Shown piece after piece: positions 23,270 through 34,235 of a stretch of 64,000 nucleotides of DNA. The notes below the pieces were generated by a model. That model worked only from the letters and a program-made list of their open reading frames with translations. It was not told the DNA's origin and made no database searches. Made by a program: the position numbers and the translations under genes. Numbering within the stretch: position 1 is the stretch's first letter; the number at the start of each line of letters is the position of its first letter. Where the stretch lies: positions 450,501-514,500 of the forward strand of contig OX359270.1 of assembly GCA_947179155.2 (NCBI GenBank), written 5' to 3'. This DNA comes from Hedera helix. Taxonomy: Eukaryota > Streptophyta > Magnoliopsida > Apiales > Araliaceae.

Positions 23270-26200
23270 AAAATACACTTCTTAAGTTTAAATGTAATAC
23301 GTTGTCAAACCCATCAGAATTATTTTCATAGTTATCCTCGGATTCTGACACGACTTCTTCATTCTCAGTTTCGTCGTCAACCACGTCTTCCTCGACTTCA
23401 TCATTATCGGGTACGTCTTCCTCGACTTCATCATCAACCAGGTCTTCCTCGACATCATCATTACCGGGTACGTCAATGACATCTACCAACAAATCGTCGT
23501 TATGTAGGACTACCTGACTGGATTTGCTAATATCATCCTGCAATGGCTCATCTGTCCCAAACATATTACTATCATCAAATGAACGAGTCTTTGTTGTGAC
23601 AACTGTATACCAAGGAATTTTACAATTTACTACATTAGATGCGTAATAAACTTGCGTCGCTTGACTGGCTAATACGAATACGTCAGCAAAATGTAACTTT
23701 GACTTTATATTTACTATGACGATTCTGTTACGATCAACTTTAACACCATTCTCAGTATCAAACCAGCGACATTTAAATGTAACTACCTTTTTACCCCCGG
23801 GATAATTGAGCGTAATTACTTCCTCTAAACGTCCATAATAATTGGACTCTGAATCTTGGTAACAACTGCCCAACACGACAATATCAGAATTGACTGAAGT
23901 CGGTTCGTTTATGTCATCGACATTAAATCTATACCCATTGACGATACAGCCGGGAAATGAACTAATCAATTTGTAAGGTCTTTCGATGACATCTTTAAAA
24001 CGCACATAATTGTTGTCTTCTGCAACCCTTCTCTTAAACCACTGTTGAAAATTTGTAGTCGTGAATGATTCCAACTGTACTGCATTTAAGCTCGGGTTTA
24101 AAGCACATGCTTCGTCTTCAAATGCACTGAAACAGTTATAACACGATTTAATTTTAGACTAGGCTATTAAAAATTAAAATTTTATAAATAGTATTTACTT
24201 ACGTTATGTATGACGATACTTTGGGCATATTTAGAAACACATATGTAGACACAATTTTCAAATCTTTTTCGCTTAAGTACGTCATCGTCTCATGACCAAA
24301 TGGTTTAGCCGGATAAGAAAATACAGCTAACTCATCAACACATGGTTGGACTCCAACGACTTCATTTCGACTTAAATGATTGTGTTTCGTTTTGACAACA
24401 TCTTCAAAATACAATGACCTGAAGTTGACAAGCTCTTCCTCCGTGTACCGTTCGACAATAGAACCCTCTACACGAGCTTTATTCTTTACTTTCTGCTTTA
24501 AACGACGCATGTACCTAAAATACATTAATTAAGTTCACAAACATTACGAATATGAGTTATGAATATCATCAAAAAAGAAATGTAGACGATAATACCTCTC
24601 AAACGGATACATCCATCGATATTGCACAGGTCCTCTATGCTTAAGTTCATATGACAGATAAATAGGCAAATGCTTCATCGAGTCAAAAAACCCAGAGGAA
24701 ATATCATTTCTAACTCGCACATTGTTAGGACTATATTTTTCTCCATTTGCTCCACGTCAGTATACCTTATAACCGTTGAACATAGATCTCGAAAGAAATA
24801 TGAAAGTTCGGTTAAGGCGTCTACAATTTTTCTGGGTAACATCTCGCGAAATGCAATTGGCATCAACTTCTGCATGAATACATGACAATCATGACTTTTG
24901 AACCCAGTAATTTTCAACTGTTCAACCTTACTACAACGACATATATTAGAAGCATATCCATCTGGGAGCTTCAACGCACTTATCCATTTGCAGATGTCTT
25001 CAACTTGTTGCTTGGTTAAACAGAATGGAACTTTAGGTTTTGAGTTGTTATGTAGAAGCCGCAAATGAGGCCATATGTTAAGTGCCTCTAGATCTTTCCG
25101 TGCATTGTCGTTGTCTTTTTTTTACCACTCGCATCTAGCACGGTGTAAAATAAGTTCTCAAACACATTCTTTTTTGTATGCATTACATCTATACATTGAC
25201 GGACTGAAAGCGACTTCCAGTACGGCAACTCGAAGAACATGGGCGAATGCGTCTAGTTATGAGCCTTGCCGTAACCTTGGGCCCTATATTTACTGTGCTC
25301 CTTCCCTGGTGGTGGAAAGTTAAGATCGTTCAACCAACCGAAAATCTCGCTGCCTGACAATCGACCGACAACCCCCTTTTTCTCTGTTTTTCTATTAAAC
25401 TGTGTTGATATCTTTCTGTAACTGTGATCAGCAGGCAAGAATCTACGAGCAGTACCAAAGAAACTAATTTTTTGGCCATGTTTTAGATGTGTGCCTTGCA
25501 CATCCCCCACACAAACTGGACATGACAACTTCCCCTGAGTCGACCACCCACTGATCATCCCAAGTGCTGGAAAATCAGTGATAGTCCACAACAAAGCTGT
25601 CTTCATCAAAAAATTTTACTTTATTGATTTGTCATAAGTCTGCACCCCCGTCTCCCACAGCATCTTAAGTTCATCGACTAACGGCCTAAGATACACGTTT
25701 ATGTCCTTTGCAGGACTCTTATTCCCCGGTATGAGTAAAGTCAAGAACAGATACGGATCCTTCATGCACATTGACGGTGGAAGATTGTAAGCTACCATGA
25801 TCACTGGCCACACAGAGTATGGTTGACTAAAATTATTAAATGGACAAAACCCATCGGTAGCCATGCCAAGCCTGACATTCCTACTTTCCTCAGCAAATTG
25901 AGGAAAATTTGCATCAAACTTCTTCCACTCATCTCCTTCTGCGGGGTGAGATAACTGACCAGGCACAACGTCCCTTGTTTTATGCCAAGTCATATGCGCT
26001 GCAGTGTGGGTCCACATGAATAGACGCTGAAGTCTCGAGGCAAGCGAAAAGTACCTTAAGATTTTTTTAGGCACACGCTTAGTTTCCCCCCCACGTTTAG
26101 TTGTCTTGTAACGAGGCATGTTGCAAATGTCACACTGCAGTTTATCTATGTCAGCCCCATAATATAACATGCAATCCTGCTCACAAGCATCGATCTTTGT

Positions 26201-26926
26201 ATATCCCAAATTTAAACCCTTTACCATCTTTTTAACTTCATAATAACTTGAGGGCAGAGTGTGACCCTTTGGTAAGAACTCACTGATAAGCCTAAGCAAC
26301 TCATTGAAACCTCTCTCACTGCAGCCATGCTCATTCTTGAAGTGTAAGAGCTTCGTCACTGCAGATAGCCTGGTGTGCTTATCATTTCCATTGTACAATG
26401 GGACAACATATTCGGATAGTATATTGTAAAAGGCTGCTGCTGTGTCCTTTGGTTCTTGATGACCAGTTATTGACGACTGCTCATTTGCACCCCAATCAAT
26501 ATTGTTAGGGCCATACACATCAACCAACATCTCCACGACATCATAACTATCATCGTATCGATCGCAGTGAATTGGTTGGCCTATACTGTCACTTATTTCG
26601 CTGAACTCAGTTGACTCTCCATGATGAATCCATAGAGAATACCCATCTACAAACCCACGCGAATACAAATCGTACTTAATGTCGTCGGCTTTCTTTCAAA
26701 TCGGGTTTTTACATTTGAAACACGGGCATCTCATCTTTCCGTTAGAATTATCAGCGTGTTCATTGGCAAAATTTAAAAAGTTGGACACCCTATCACGGTA
26801 CTCAGGCAGTAATCCTCTACCATCAACCGGAATTCTACAGTACATCCAGCTCCGGTCGTCTGACATATTTAACTGAACAATACGATGTATCAAATTAACG
26901 AGGGTGCTTAGCGTATGTGTGTGCAT
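23270..26926 (-). pseudogene. tnpD: CACTA TnpD-type transposase, with stops
   Basis: The N-terminus (about 26870-26690) begins DDRSWMYCRIPVDGRG and has a CPCFKC zinc-binding motif. The Transposase_21-type core (26668-25253) includes YSVWPVIMVAYNLPPSMCMK and LLIPGNKSPAKDINVYLRPL, then GKLSCPVC. A DUF4218-type region with GFKSHDCHVFMQKLMPIA lies at 25064-24675, and a further segment at 24525-24199. A DUF4216-type region (24074-23290) has FKCRWFDT and WYTVV. The C-terminal tail is strongly acidic with repeated VEEDVVDDE-like units. Stops or shifts occur after CKNPI near 26692, at 25616, near 25250 and in the 25250-25065 stretch. All parts are in family order, so this was a full transposase that has since decayed. 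Confidence 0.9.
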
Positions 26927-27287
26927 TCATGATTCCTGCATGACTTCACCTTCTAAATATACGGGTCAGGCTTCTATCCCGTTCCTAGATGCGTATCCTC
27001 ACTTGTGCCAACACCGTGAGCACGTTTTTTCTATTTCAAAGAAATTTCGACAGCACCTCCCCATGGTCTCTAAGTACACGAAATAGACCACGTCAACGTA
27101 GGCTAAGTATGTACTCAGAGAACATGTAGAGATGTAAATGAAAAGTCCCCAAAACAAATAAAACGTACTCAAATTGTTGGCACAAACCTAAGTGAGAGAC
27201 ATAACATCTAGCAACAGTCCCAGACGGGGGACTATTTGGCATTCACTCCTAGTGAGTCAATGTCAAACGGGTTTCTAAGCTCCTAAC

Positions 27288-28336
27288 CAGTGGCGGAAGC
27301 AGGGGGGACGGGGGGGGGGGGGGGGGGGGGGTCATTTGACCCTGGTAACTTCAACCGCTTCAGGCGAAATTTCAATTCTTGACCCCCCTCCATTGCCGGA
27401 GTTCGAAGCTCCTCAGGCGAAATAGATTTGGGGATTGGGTAAATGAGTTTGAACCTGAGGAAGATCTAGATCCCTTTTAACCATAGCTACCGTTGTCACT
27501 CTCACGTCGGAAAAAACTGAGCCGGTCATGGGAGAGCTAGGGGCCATTACCAGCTTTAAGGAAGAAGACAACGACATTGCTCAGCTTTAAGGAAGAAGAT
27601 CAATGGTTGTCATTCACTGGGAGTCTTAATTTAATCAAAGCATAATGCTTTGGAATAAGAGATGAGCTCTCATAAGCCCAATAAGTGATGGTGCTGGTCC
27701 TTAAGCTAATGGGCTTTGTAGATTGAGATGGGGTGGATAATACTTTGTTAGTTAATTGGCCCATATGGAATGAGAAGCTAGCCACAAAATAAAAAAGAGA
27801 AGGGAGGGTTGCACACTTGCACATTGTAAAAGTCACGGTATGGCTGTAAAATGAGCTATACTCGTTTGATTATGTCTCTTTATAATCACAATAATTGATG
27901 TTTTTATTTTTTCTAGATTATTGATAAATACTTGATTAAGCGACCAAGAACTGTTAATTTTTCTAATAGTTAATTACCAAATTCCGAGACAAGTGGTGGT
28001 ATAAATAATTAACGTGTAGAGTTCAATCCGAACGATATTGTTTGTGATCCGGGGTTGCGTAAATCAATTGAAGACTTTGATATTGTGATTAGAGATTAAG
28101 TTCGAAAAGAGTATTTGACTAGAGGTCCATGTCAACCAATTGCTCATAATTATTTCCAAATTTTTTTTTTAATGTGAAGAGAAATTCTCGGCTCACTTGG
28201 TTTAAAATTTTTGATTGGTTGGAATATAGCATTTCAATGGGTCGTACAGTCGAAATAAGCAGTTCAAGAGTCAATAAATTTTTTTTTTACTGAAAGATTT
28301 TGACCCCCCTATAATATAGTCCTGATTCCGCCACTG
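27288..28336. mobile_element. hAT transposon nested in the CACTA
   Basis: 1,049 bp with terminal inverted repeats CAGTGGCGGAAGCAGG and, read in reverse from the right end, CAGTGGCGGAATCAGG. There is an exact 8-bp target duplication CTCCTAAC (27280-27287, 28337-28344). Both features are diagnostic for hAT elements. It holds a G-run of 22 bases (27310-27331) next to the left end and a short decayed transposase remnant, so it is non-autonomous. Confidence 0.96.
27915..28260 (+). pseudogene. Remnant of hAT transposase N-terminus (TTF/ZMYM-type)
   Basis: Plus-strand translation shows FNPNDIVCDPGLRKSIEDFD, then IRD, a stop, VRKEYLTRGPCQPIAHNYFQ, and after a frame change a decayed LGLKFLIGWNIAF segment. 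This is the start of the TTF-type zinc-finger region of Tip100-like hAT transposases. The catalytic domain is absent. The orientation shows that the element's left end is its 5' end. Confidence 0.8.
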
Positions 28337-28479
28337 CTCCTAACCAAATTACATGCACAAGTGATTGCATTTACTAAACGAATTTTTTGGGTACAACGCA
28401 ATTGAATTTCTAAAATCGTAACGAAACTGCATGTACAACTGATTTGATTAAATTGAGAGTATTCCATATTCACCCGTTA

Positions 28480-29260
28480 TGAGTAAATGTCAAGCGATGA
28501 ACGTTAAATTAATGTTATTTTATTTTATTTTATTTTGTTTTACTTAATTTACTTTATTTTCATTTTATTTAATTTAACTTAGTCTTATTTAAATTAATTT
28601 ATTTAATTTAGTTTATTTCGTTTTACTTAATTTAATTTATTTTTTCTGAATTATATTTAATTTCACATAATTTTATTGAATTTAATTTAACTTAATTTAA
28701 TTTTGTTTAATTATATTAACTTAATTTATTTTATTATATTTTATTTTACTTATTTTATTTTATTTTAATTATATTAAATTTAAATTAATTTAATGTAAAT
28801 TAATTATACATGATACAATTTTATTATATTAAATTAATTTAATTATATTATATTTTAGTTTATTTTAATTGTATTTTTTATTTAACTTAGTTTAATTTAA
28901 TTTAAATGTAATTATTTTATTTTATTTTATTTGACTTTATTTTATTTTAATTATATTAAATTTCACTTAATTTAATTTAATTATATTACATTAATTATAT
29001 TATAATTTAACTTAATTTAATTTAATTATATTACACTAATTTTATTATAATAAATTAATTTAATTATATTTTATTTGAGTTTATTCTATTTTACGTAATT
29101 TAATTTATTTTTTCTGAATTATATTTCTCTTAATTTAATTTTACTTAATTTTATTTTAAATTATTTTATTTAATTTATTTTAAGTATATTTAATTTAACT
29201 TAATTTTATTTATCTAATTTAATTATATTTTTATGTTAGTTCATTTCATTTTATGTTATT
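28480..29260. repeat. AT-rich low-complexity tract inside the CACTA
   Basis: About 780 bp made almost only of TTTAATTTA/TTTTATTTTA-like words without an exact period. No coding sequence. It lies between the transposase gene and the right subterminal region. Confidence 0.85.
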
Positions 29261-29446
29261 ATTACAAAACTAAGTAAATACTAAGCTTATTTTAATATTG
29301 ACAAATTAGGAAAATACATAAATAGATGTAGGGCCCACAAATATTACATTTGAACAATTTTAACAGAAATTCCAAATTCCGGTGGAAATACACAAAATAA
29401 TAAGAAATACCACATACTGCCACAAATTAATTTCCACATAATTTCA

Positions 29447-29448
<2 letters not shown>

Positions 29449-29510
<62 letters not shown>
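29449..29510. repeat. (AT)n microsatellite
   Basis: An uninterrupted run of about 62 bases of AT. It sits just upstream, for minus-strand transcription, of the CACTA transposase leader. Confidence 0.95.
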
Positions 29511-29513
<3 letters not shown>

Positions 29514-29754
29514 TACTTTTAGATGCTACGGACGGCGGACGTCGGAGGCGGAACGGAAGGCTGCACGGACAGCGGCAACTGGAAGCGGCAACGGACGGAG
29601 GGATGGGCCGGAGGTGATGAGTCGTTGGTCGGAGGGGCCAGAAGGCGTTGAGAGAGAGAGAAATATCGCGACAGGAGAGAGAGAGAGAGAGAGAGAGTTT
29701 ACAAAAAACTGAAGCGACTGGGGGAAAAAGACGATGAAAAGGGTTTTAAGTTAT
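29511..29754 (-). promoter_or_regulatory. Probable leader/promoter region of CACTA minus-strand genes
   Basis: GC-richer than its surroundings. On the minus strand it contains CT-rich microsatellite stretches (about 29650-29700) typical of plant 5' leaders. It lies at the 5' side of both transposon genes and next to the right subterminal repeats. Inferred from position and composition only; the plus-strand open frame here is not credible as a protein. Confidence 0.35.
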
Positions 29755-30034
29755 TTTCAACGGAATATTCCGTCGATATTAGATCCATCAAAAATAAGAT
29801 AAGATCGACGGAAATTCGGTCGATTATATGTCCTATTCCGTCAAACTTATATCGTCTGGACGCGAGAATTTTGGCGCCAACAGGAATCTACTATATCGAC
29901 GGAATTCCGTCGACTATAACTTATTATCGACGGAATTAAATACGATGGAATAATCCGTCGTAATTATTTTATTTTCGACGAAATGAATTCCGTTGGAGAT
30001 AATTCCGTTGGAATTGAGCCTTTTACTTGTAGTG
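29755..30034. repeat. CACTA right terminal and subterminal repeat array
   Basis: Several copies of GACGGAATTCCGTCGA-like motifs lead into the terminal repeat ending CTTGTAGTG. The array is shorter than the left one. Mirror symmetry with 20495-20945 supports an intact pair of ends. Confidence 0.85.
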
Positions 30035-30889
30035 TATGTTTCATGGCTAGGTTCATGTATGAGTTAAGATAGGATGTTATCTATGGAGTTTTTGTGCTAT
30101 ATCTATATATATTTGTCAAATAGGATGGTAATTGTTAAGTTTTTGATTGGTTGTGGGAGTTGTGTAAATGGTGAACCATGAAGGGTTCTGAAGTCATAAG
30201 GAGGATTGGGTTATGGAGATTGGATTTCTATATTCAAATTTCATAAAGAAAACTGGTTTTCAAGCCTGCATGTATGGTGTTTGATAAAATGCCCAAATGA
30301 AGTTATATTTTTTTTAAAACATGAAAATGATAACTTTATTTAAAACTAATTACATATTTGAATTTATGAGATGTTAGAGAGCAGATCTGGGCAAGAAAAT
30401 CCCGAAAATCTCGCTGGAAAAACCTGCCATTCCGCTGGAGAAGATGACCGAAAAATATTTTCCGGCCAACTTTCCGGTAAGCCCGTTTATCTATGTTAGA
30501 GGCAGAATATGGAAATAAATCCTTCTACAAAGTTGTAGATAATTAAATTTCGTGTGGAATGGACATAACATTCATAATTTTCGGATAAACAGGCTAATTA
30601 TTATGATTTTTGGAAGTTTCTGCACATTTAAAATTATAATTTAATTACAGAAAAATTAATTTTTTTTTCTGAAAATTATTTTACAGTAGTGTTATGATAT
30701 TATTTCTGAATTACTGGAAAATTTTGGTGAATTATTGAAGAGCTTAGATATTTATTGTATTTTTATGGTTATTTAAAAATAGTGAAAATTCATAGAAAAT
30801 TCTATGAATGTTTGAAAATTATGAAAATTCATGGAAAATCTTATATTAATATAAGATAAATATTGATAGTGTTTGGAGAATATAATAAA

Positions 30890-31442
30890 TATTTTGGATT
30901 AATATTTAAATATTTTAAATATTAATCTAGTTAGTTTAATATTATATTTTCCAAATATAATAAATATTTAGGATTGATATTTAAATGTTTTAAATATTAA
31001 TCTAGTTAGTTTAATATTATATTTTCCAAATTTATGATTAAATTAATTATTTATTATTTAATTAATATTAATTAATAAACAAGAATGATAAATTAATTAA
31101 TTATTATTTAATTACTATTAAATAATAATTAAAGACAACTAAGATTGATTATTTAATTATTTATTATTTGATTAACTTTAAATAATAAATAAATCCAGTT
31201 AGTTATTATTTATTATTAAATAATAACTAATGATATTTGATTATTTACTATATAATTTTATTATTTATTAGTTAATTAACTTTAAATAATAAATGAATCT
31301 AGTTAGTTAGTTATTATTTATTATTAAATAATAACTAAGGATATTTGATTATTTATAATATAATATAATTATTTATTATTTGATTAACTTTAAATAATAA
31401 ATAAATCTAGTAAGTTATTATTTATTATTAAATAATAACTAA
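30890..31442. repeat. Two sets of AT-rich tandem repeats in the gypsy LTR
   Basis: First, two copies of about 75 bp at about 30890-31032 share AATCTAGTTAGTTTAATATT and ATATTTTCCAAA. Second, three copies of about 100 bp at about 31142-31234, 31235-31337 and 31338-31442 share GATTAACTTTAAATAATAAA then the palindromic TATTATTTATTATTAAATAA. The rest of 30038-32611 has no gene. Confidence 0.8.
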
Positions 31443-32611
31443 AGTTAGTTAATTACTTACTATTTAATTAATGTTAAATAGTAATTAAATGAAATAAAGA
31501 AAATGTCTTTTAACTAATTTGTTTAAACAATTATAATAAATTATTTAATAGTTTAATAAGTGTTTAACACTTGAGAAAATTGATATAAATTAATTAAATT
31601 ATTAACCTAAGATTGATTAATTGTTTTATAGGTTAATGATAGTATATTAAATTATTTGTTATGTAACTTTTATTTGCTAGATAAATAGTATAATTGAGCG
31701 CATAATTGTACAATTTTACGTAATGCTAATTGATAGACTAATGTTGTTAATATTAGGTCATTCAAAGAGAATTATTTAAAGCTAGTTAGCTGTAGATCGA
31801 CTATAACGCAAGTTCCTTAAACCCTACTTAATTTATATTCGAGCAGGATATATTATTTTATTGAGCAAATTTTCTTCACTTGTGCACACTTTATTATTCC
31901 GTGCAAGTATTTTGATTGCAAGTTCTTTAACCTTAAACTCATTATTTGAGTGAGTTCTTAACTTTGACTTGATTTATCATTTTCAAGCATGTTTGTAGTT
32001 TAATTATTGTATATTATTCCACTTCAATAATATTTATTGTTAATCGCACTTGGTGCAAATTGCACATGTTCATCGGGTATGAAAGACTGATCACCTTGAT
32101 TACCAAAATATTTGTTCATGGTCATTGTTGGCCCCTCAGCGTTATTGATTCAGTTATTAAATTATTTATCGTTCTTTCTCAATTATTATATATTGTTGAA
32201 AATTCGAAAGTCTATTCCTTTTCAATCATGATGTATCTTTCTTGTATTTAAACTTGCTGAGCAAAATAGTTGCTCACTCTTGCTATATCATGAAAATAAT
32301 TGTAGTTAAGCCCGAAGGTTCAGGAAAGGATAAGGGCAAGGGAAAGGCTAAGGCATGATGAGATATCTAAGCTAGTTTCCTGTTTTGGGTTGATGTTATG
32401 GTTAAACAAACAGACTCGTGTATCTTTTTAGTTGTTTGTTGTAATATTTTAAGGTTAAGATTTTGAGACTTAGTAAACCTTGATTTATTGAACAACATAT
32501 GTTTAATTTCCGCATTAGATAGTTTATGTTGTTTAAACAGGTGGTATGATGTAAGTATTTCGTGAGCACATGTTCGGGGTATTAGAACCCGGATTTGGGG
32601 GCGTTACAACA

Positions 32612-33143
32612 TTTCCTTAATCTTGTATATTCTATAAAGGCAGATTGCTTGAATCAAGGCCAAGACAAAATAGAGCACATCTAGATCAAGCCCTACAATC
32701 AAGCAAGATTATTCAAAATCAATTTTGTATTTTTGTAACTGTTGTAAATTTGTAACTGCTGCATAGTTTTAGCCAAATTGATAGGCATAACTGTGTATAT
32801 AAGTCAGCTCTTATTACATTAATATAGCGTGGAAAAACTTTCACCGATATAGAGCAGTGTCTTCTTATATGGTATCAGGAGAACCATTCTCGCAAGAGCA
32901 TACGATCTCAACCATGTCGTCTTCGTCAGATTCCTTCCCACTAAACACTCATTCCTCCTTCGGCACCGATAAACAACTTATTGCCTTCAATATCACTGCT
33001 CAAATTAATGAAAAGTTAACACCATCCACTTTCCCTCAATGGCATGCTCAATTTTGAAGCCCTCCTTATTGGTTATGATTTGCTTGACTAAGTCAATGGC
33101 ATATCTTCTTCCCCTTCTCCCGTCGACACTCAAACTGCCGAAC
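32612..33143 (+). mobile_element. gag: Copia 5' end: LTR remnant, primer-binding site, gag start
   Basis: A promoter-like region ends near 32868 and is followed by TGGTATCAGGAG (32870-32881), an initiator-Met type primer-binding site. Gag starts at ATG 32914 with SSSDSFPLNTHSS and a LTPSTFPQWHAQF segment typical of copia gag, breaks at TGA 33055 and continues in another frame to 33143. There the LTR of the minus-strand gypsy element cuts it. Nothing of the rest is found on the other side. Confidence 0.75.
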
Positions 33144-34143
33144 TGTGACACCCCCAAATCCGTGTACTCGTTACCCCGGATTTGGCACTCACTTTTTTAC
33201 ACAATTCATAAAACATCTATCTGTCCGAGATTCACAGTATAAATAACAAGATCGTTCTTTCCGACCGAGGGGGCTTTTCGTTAAAGATAGCAACTTAATG
33301 GGGCGCAGATTAGACAACCCGATTTTAATCAGAACTTTCAATAGTATTTAATACCCTTACTCAGATGTATAGTTTTTATAAATAATATTCACTTTTGATG
33401 CTAAATAGTTTATGAGTAGGGATAATCTATCATTTATAAACTCTATCTATTTGATATTCACAGTACCGATAATAACAAGAATAGTCTGTATTATCAATAC
33501 CCTCACTTAGATAAATAGTTTCATAAACAAAGTACTTATCTTAACCCTAACGATTTATCATTTCAATAACCTTAATTTTTACTAATCAGAGTATAACTTT
33601 AAGTACATAACACAAATGTGATAATATTACAATACCTTTGACTTGGTTACATCATTCCCAGTTACTTACACAAAAGTCATTTATGATGACTTTTAATACA
33701 AAAGATATACAATTGAAATGTGTATTCTTAATAGACTTCACGACACGCTTGCGTGAGGTGGTCGTCGTCCGAATTGTTCTAGCAATGGTTATAGGTGGAA
33801 CATCAATTACACCTTAACCCATCGCTTATATTGAAGCGGTAATCTTGGTACAATCAACGGTTGATGTATGGTAGAAGACAGTAGAAACACCTATGAATTG
33901 ATACTTGATAAGTCAAATTGATCGCCACGGACACACTCATAAGATCAAGAGTTCTTGAAAAGAACTCTAAAGTAATCAAAAAAGAAGAAGTATTATTAAA
34001 TCAACGAGTGAATAAAACCCTTGGCCTTGAAGCCTATTTATACTAGTACAAGGACATAATTATGATAATAAAAACCCTAAAAGTGGGTGTTGCCCTAATT
34101 TTACCCTAGTAGAAGTCTATATAACTGTAATCAAAATAAATCA
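33144..34143 (-). repeat. 3' LTR of the minus-strand gypsy element
   Basis: 1,000 bp. On its own strand it starts TGATTTATTTTG directly after the polypurine tract and ends GGGGGTGTCACA. A TATA box (TAGTATAAATAGG) lies at about 34032-34045 in reverse. Confidence 0.85.
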
Positions 34144-34235
34144 TAACCCCCCTGCCCCTCCTAGAATCTTGCTAAATTTCCTAAAACAAAAGGAAACAAA
34201 ATACAATATAATCTGTCGAATATTTTAGCAAAATC

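Larger units (their letters stand above)
20495..30034. mobile_element. CACTA (En/Spm) DNA transposon, complete ends
   Basis: 9,540 bp. The left terminus CACTACAAGAAAAAGACCCA and the right terminus, read in reverse as CACTACAAGTAAAAGGCTCA, form an imperfect inverted repeat of about 28 bp. The 3-bp duplication TAT flanks it (20492-20494, 30035-30037). Subterminal regions carry many copies of a CGACGGAATTCCGTCG-like motif in both orientations, as expected for transposase-binding arrays. Two minus-strand gene regions lie inside: a TnpD-type transposase (26926-23270) and a second gene of the plant Transposase_24 type (23205-21180). The transposase has stops, so the element is probably immobile alone. 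Confidence 0.96.
19764..32611 (+). repeat. Long gypsy 3' LTR split by a CACTA transposon
   Basis: LTR sequence from TGTAGCGACTCG (19764), directly after a polypurine tract, to GGGGGCGTTACAACA (32611). The CACTA element 20495-30034 interrupts it. The LTR itself is 19764-20494 plus 30038-32611, about 3.3 kb. A promoter-like TATATATTAATATATAAT lies near 20180-20200. The right part holds two groups of AT-rich tandem repeats and no gene. Confidence 0.7.

Noticed and set aside
29509..29712. 67-codon plus-strand open frame in the CACTA
   Set aside because: It sits in a GA-rich probable leader of genes on the other strand, with no similarity to known proteins.
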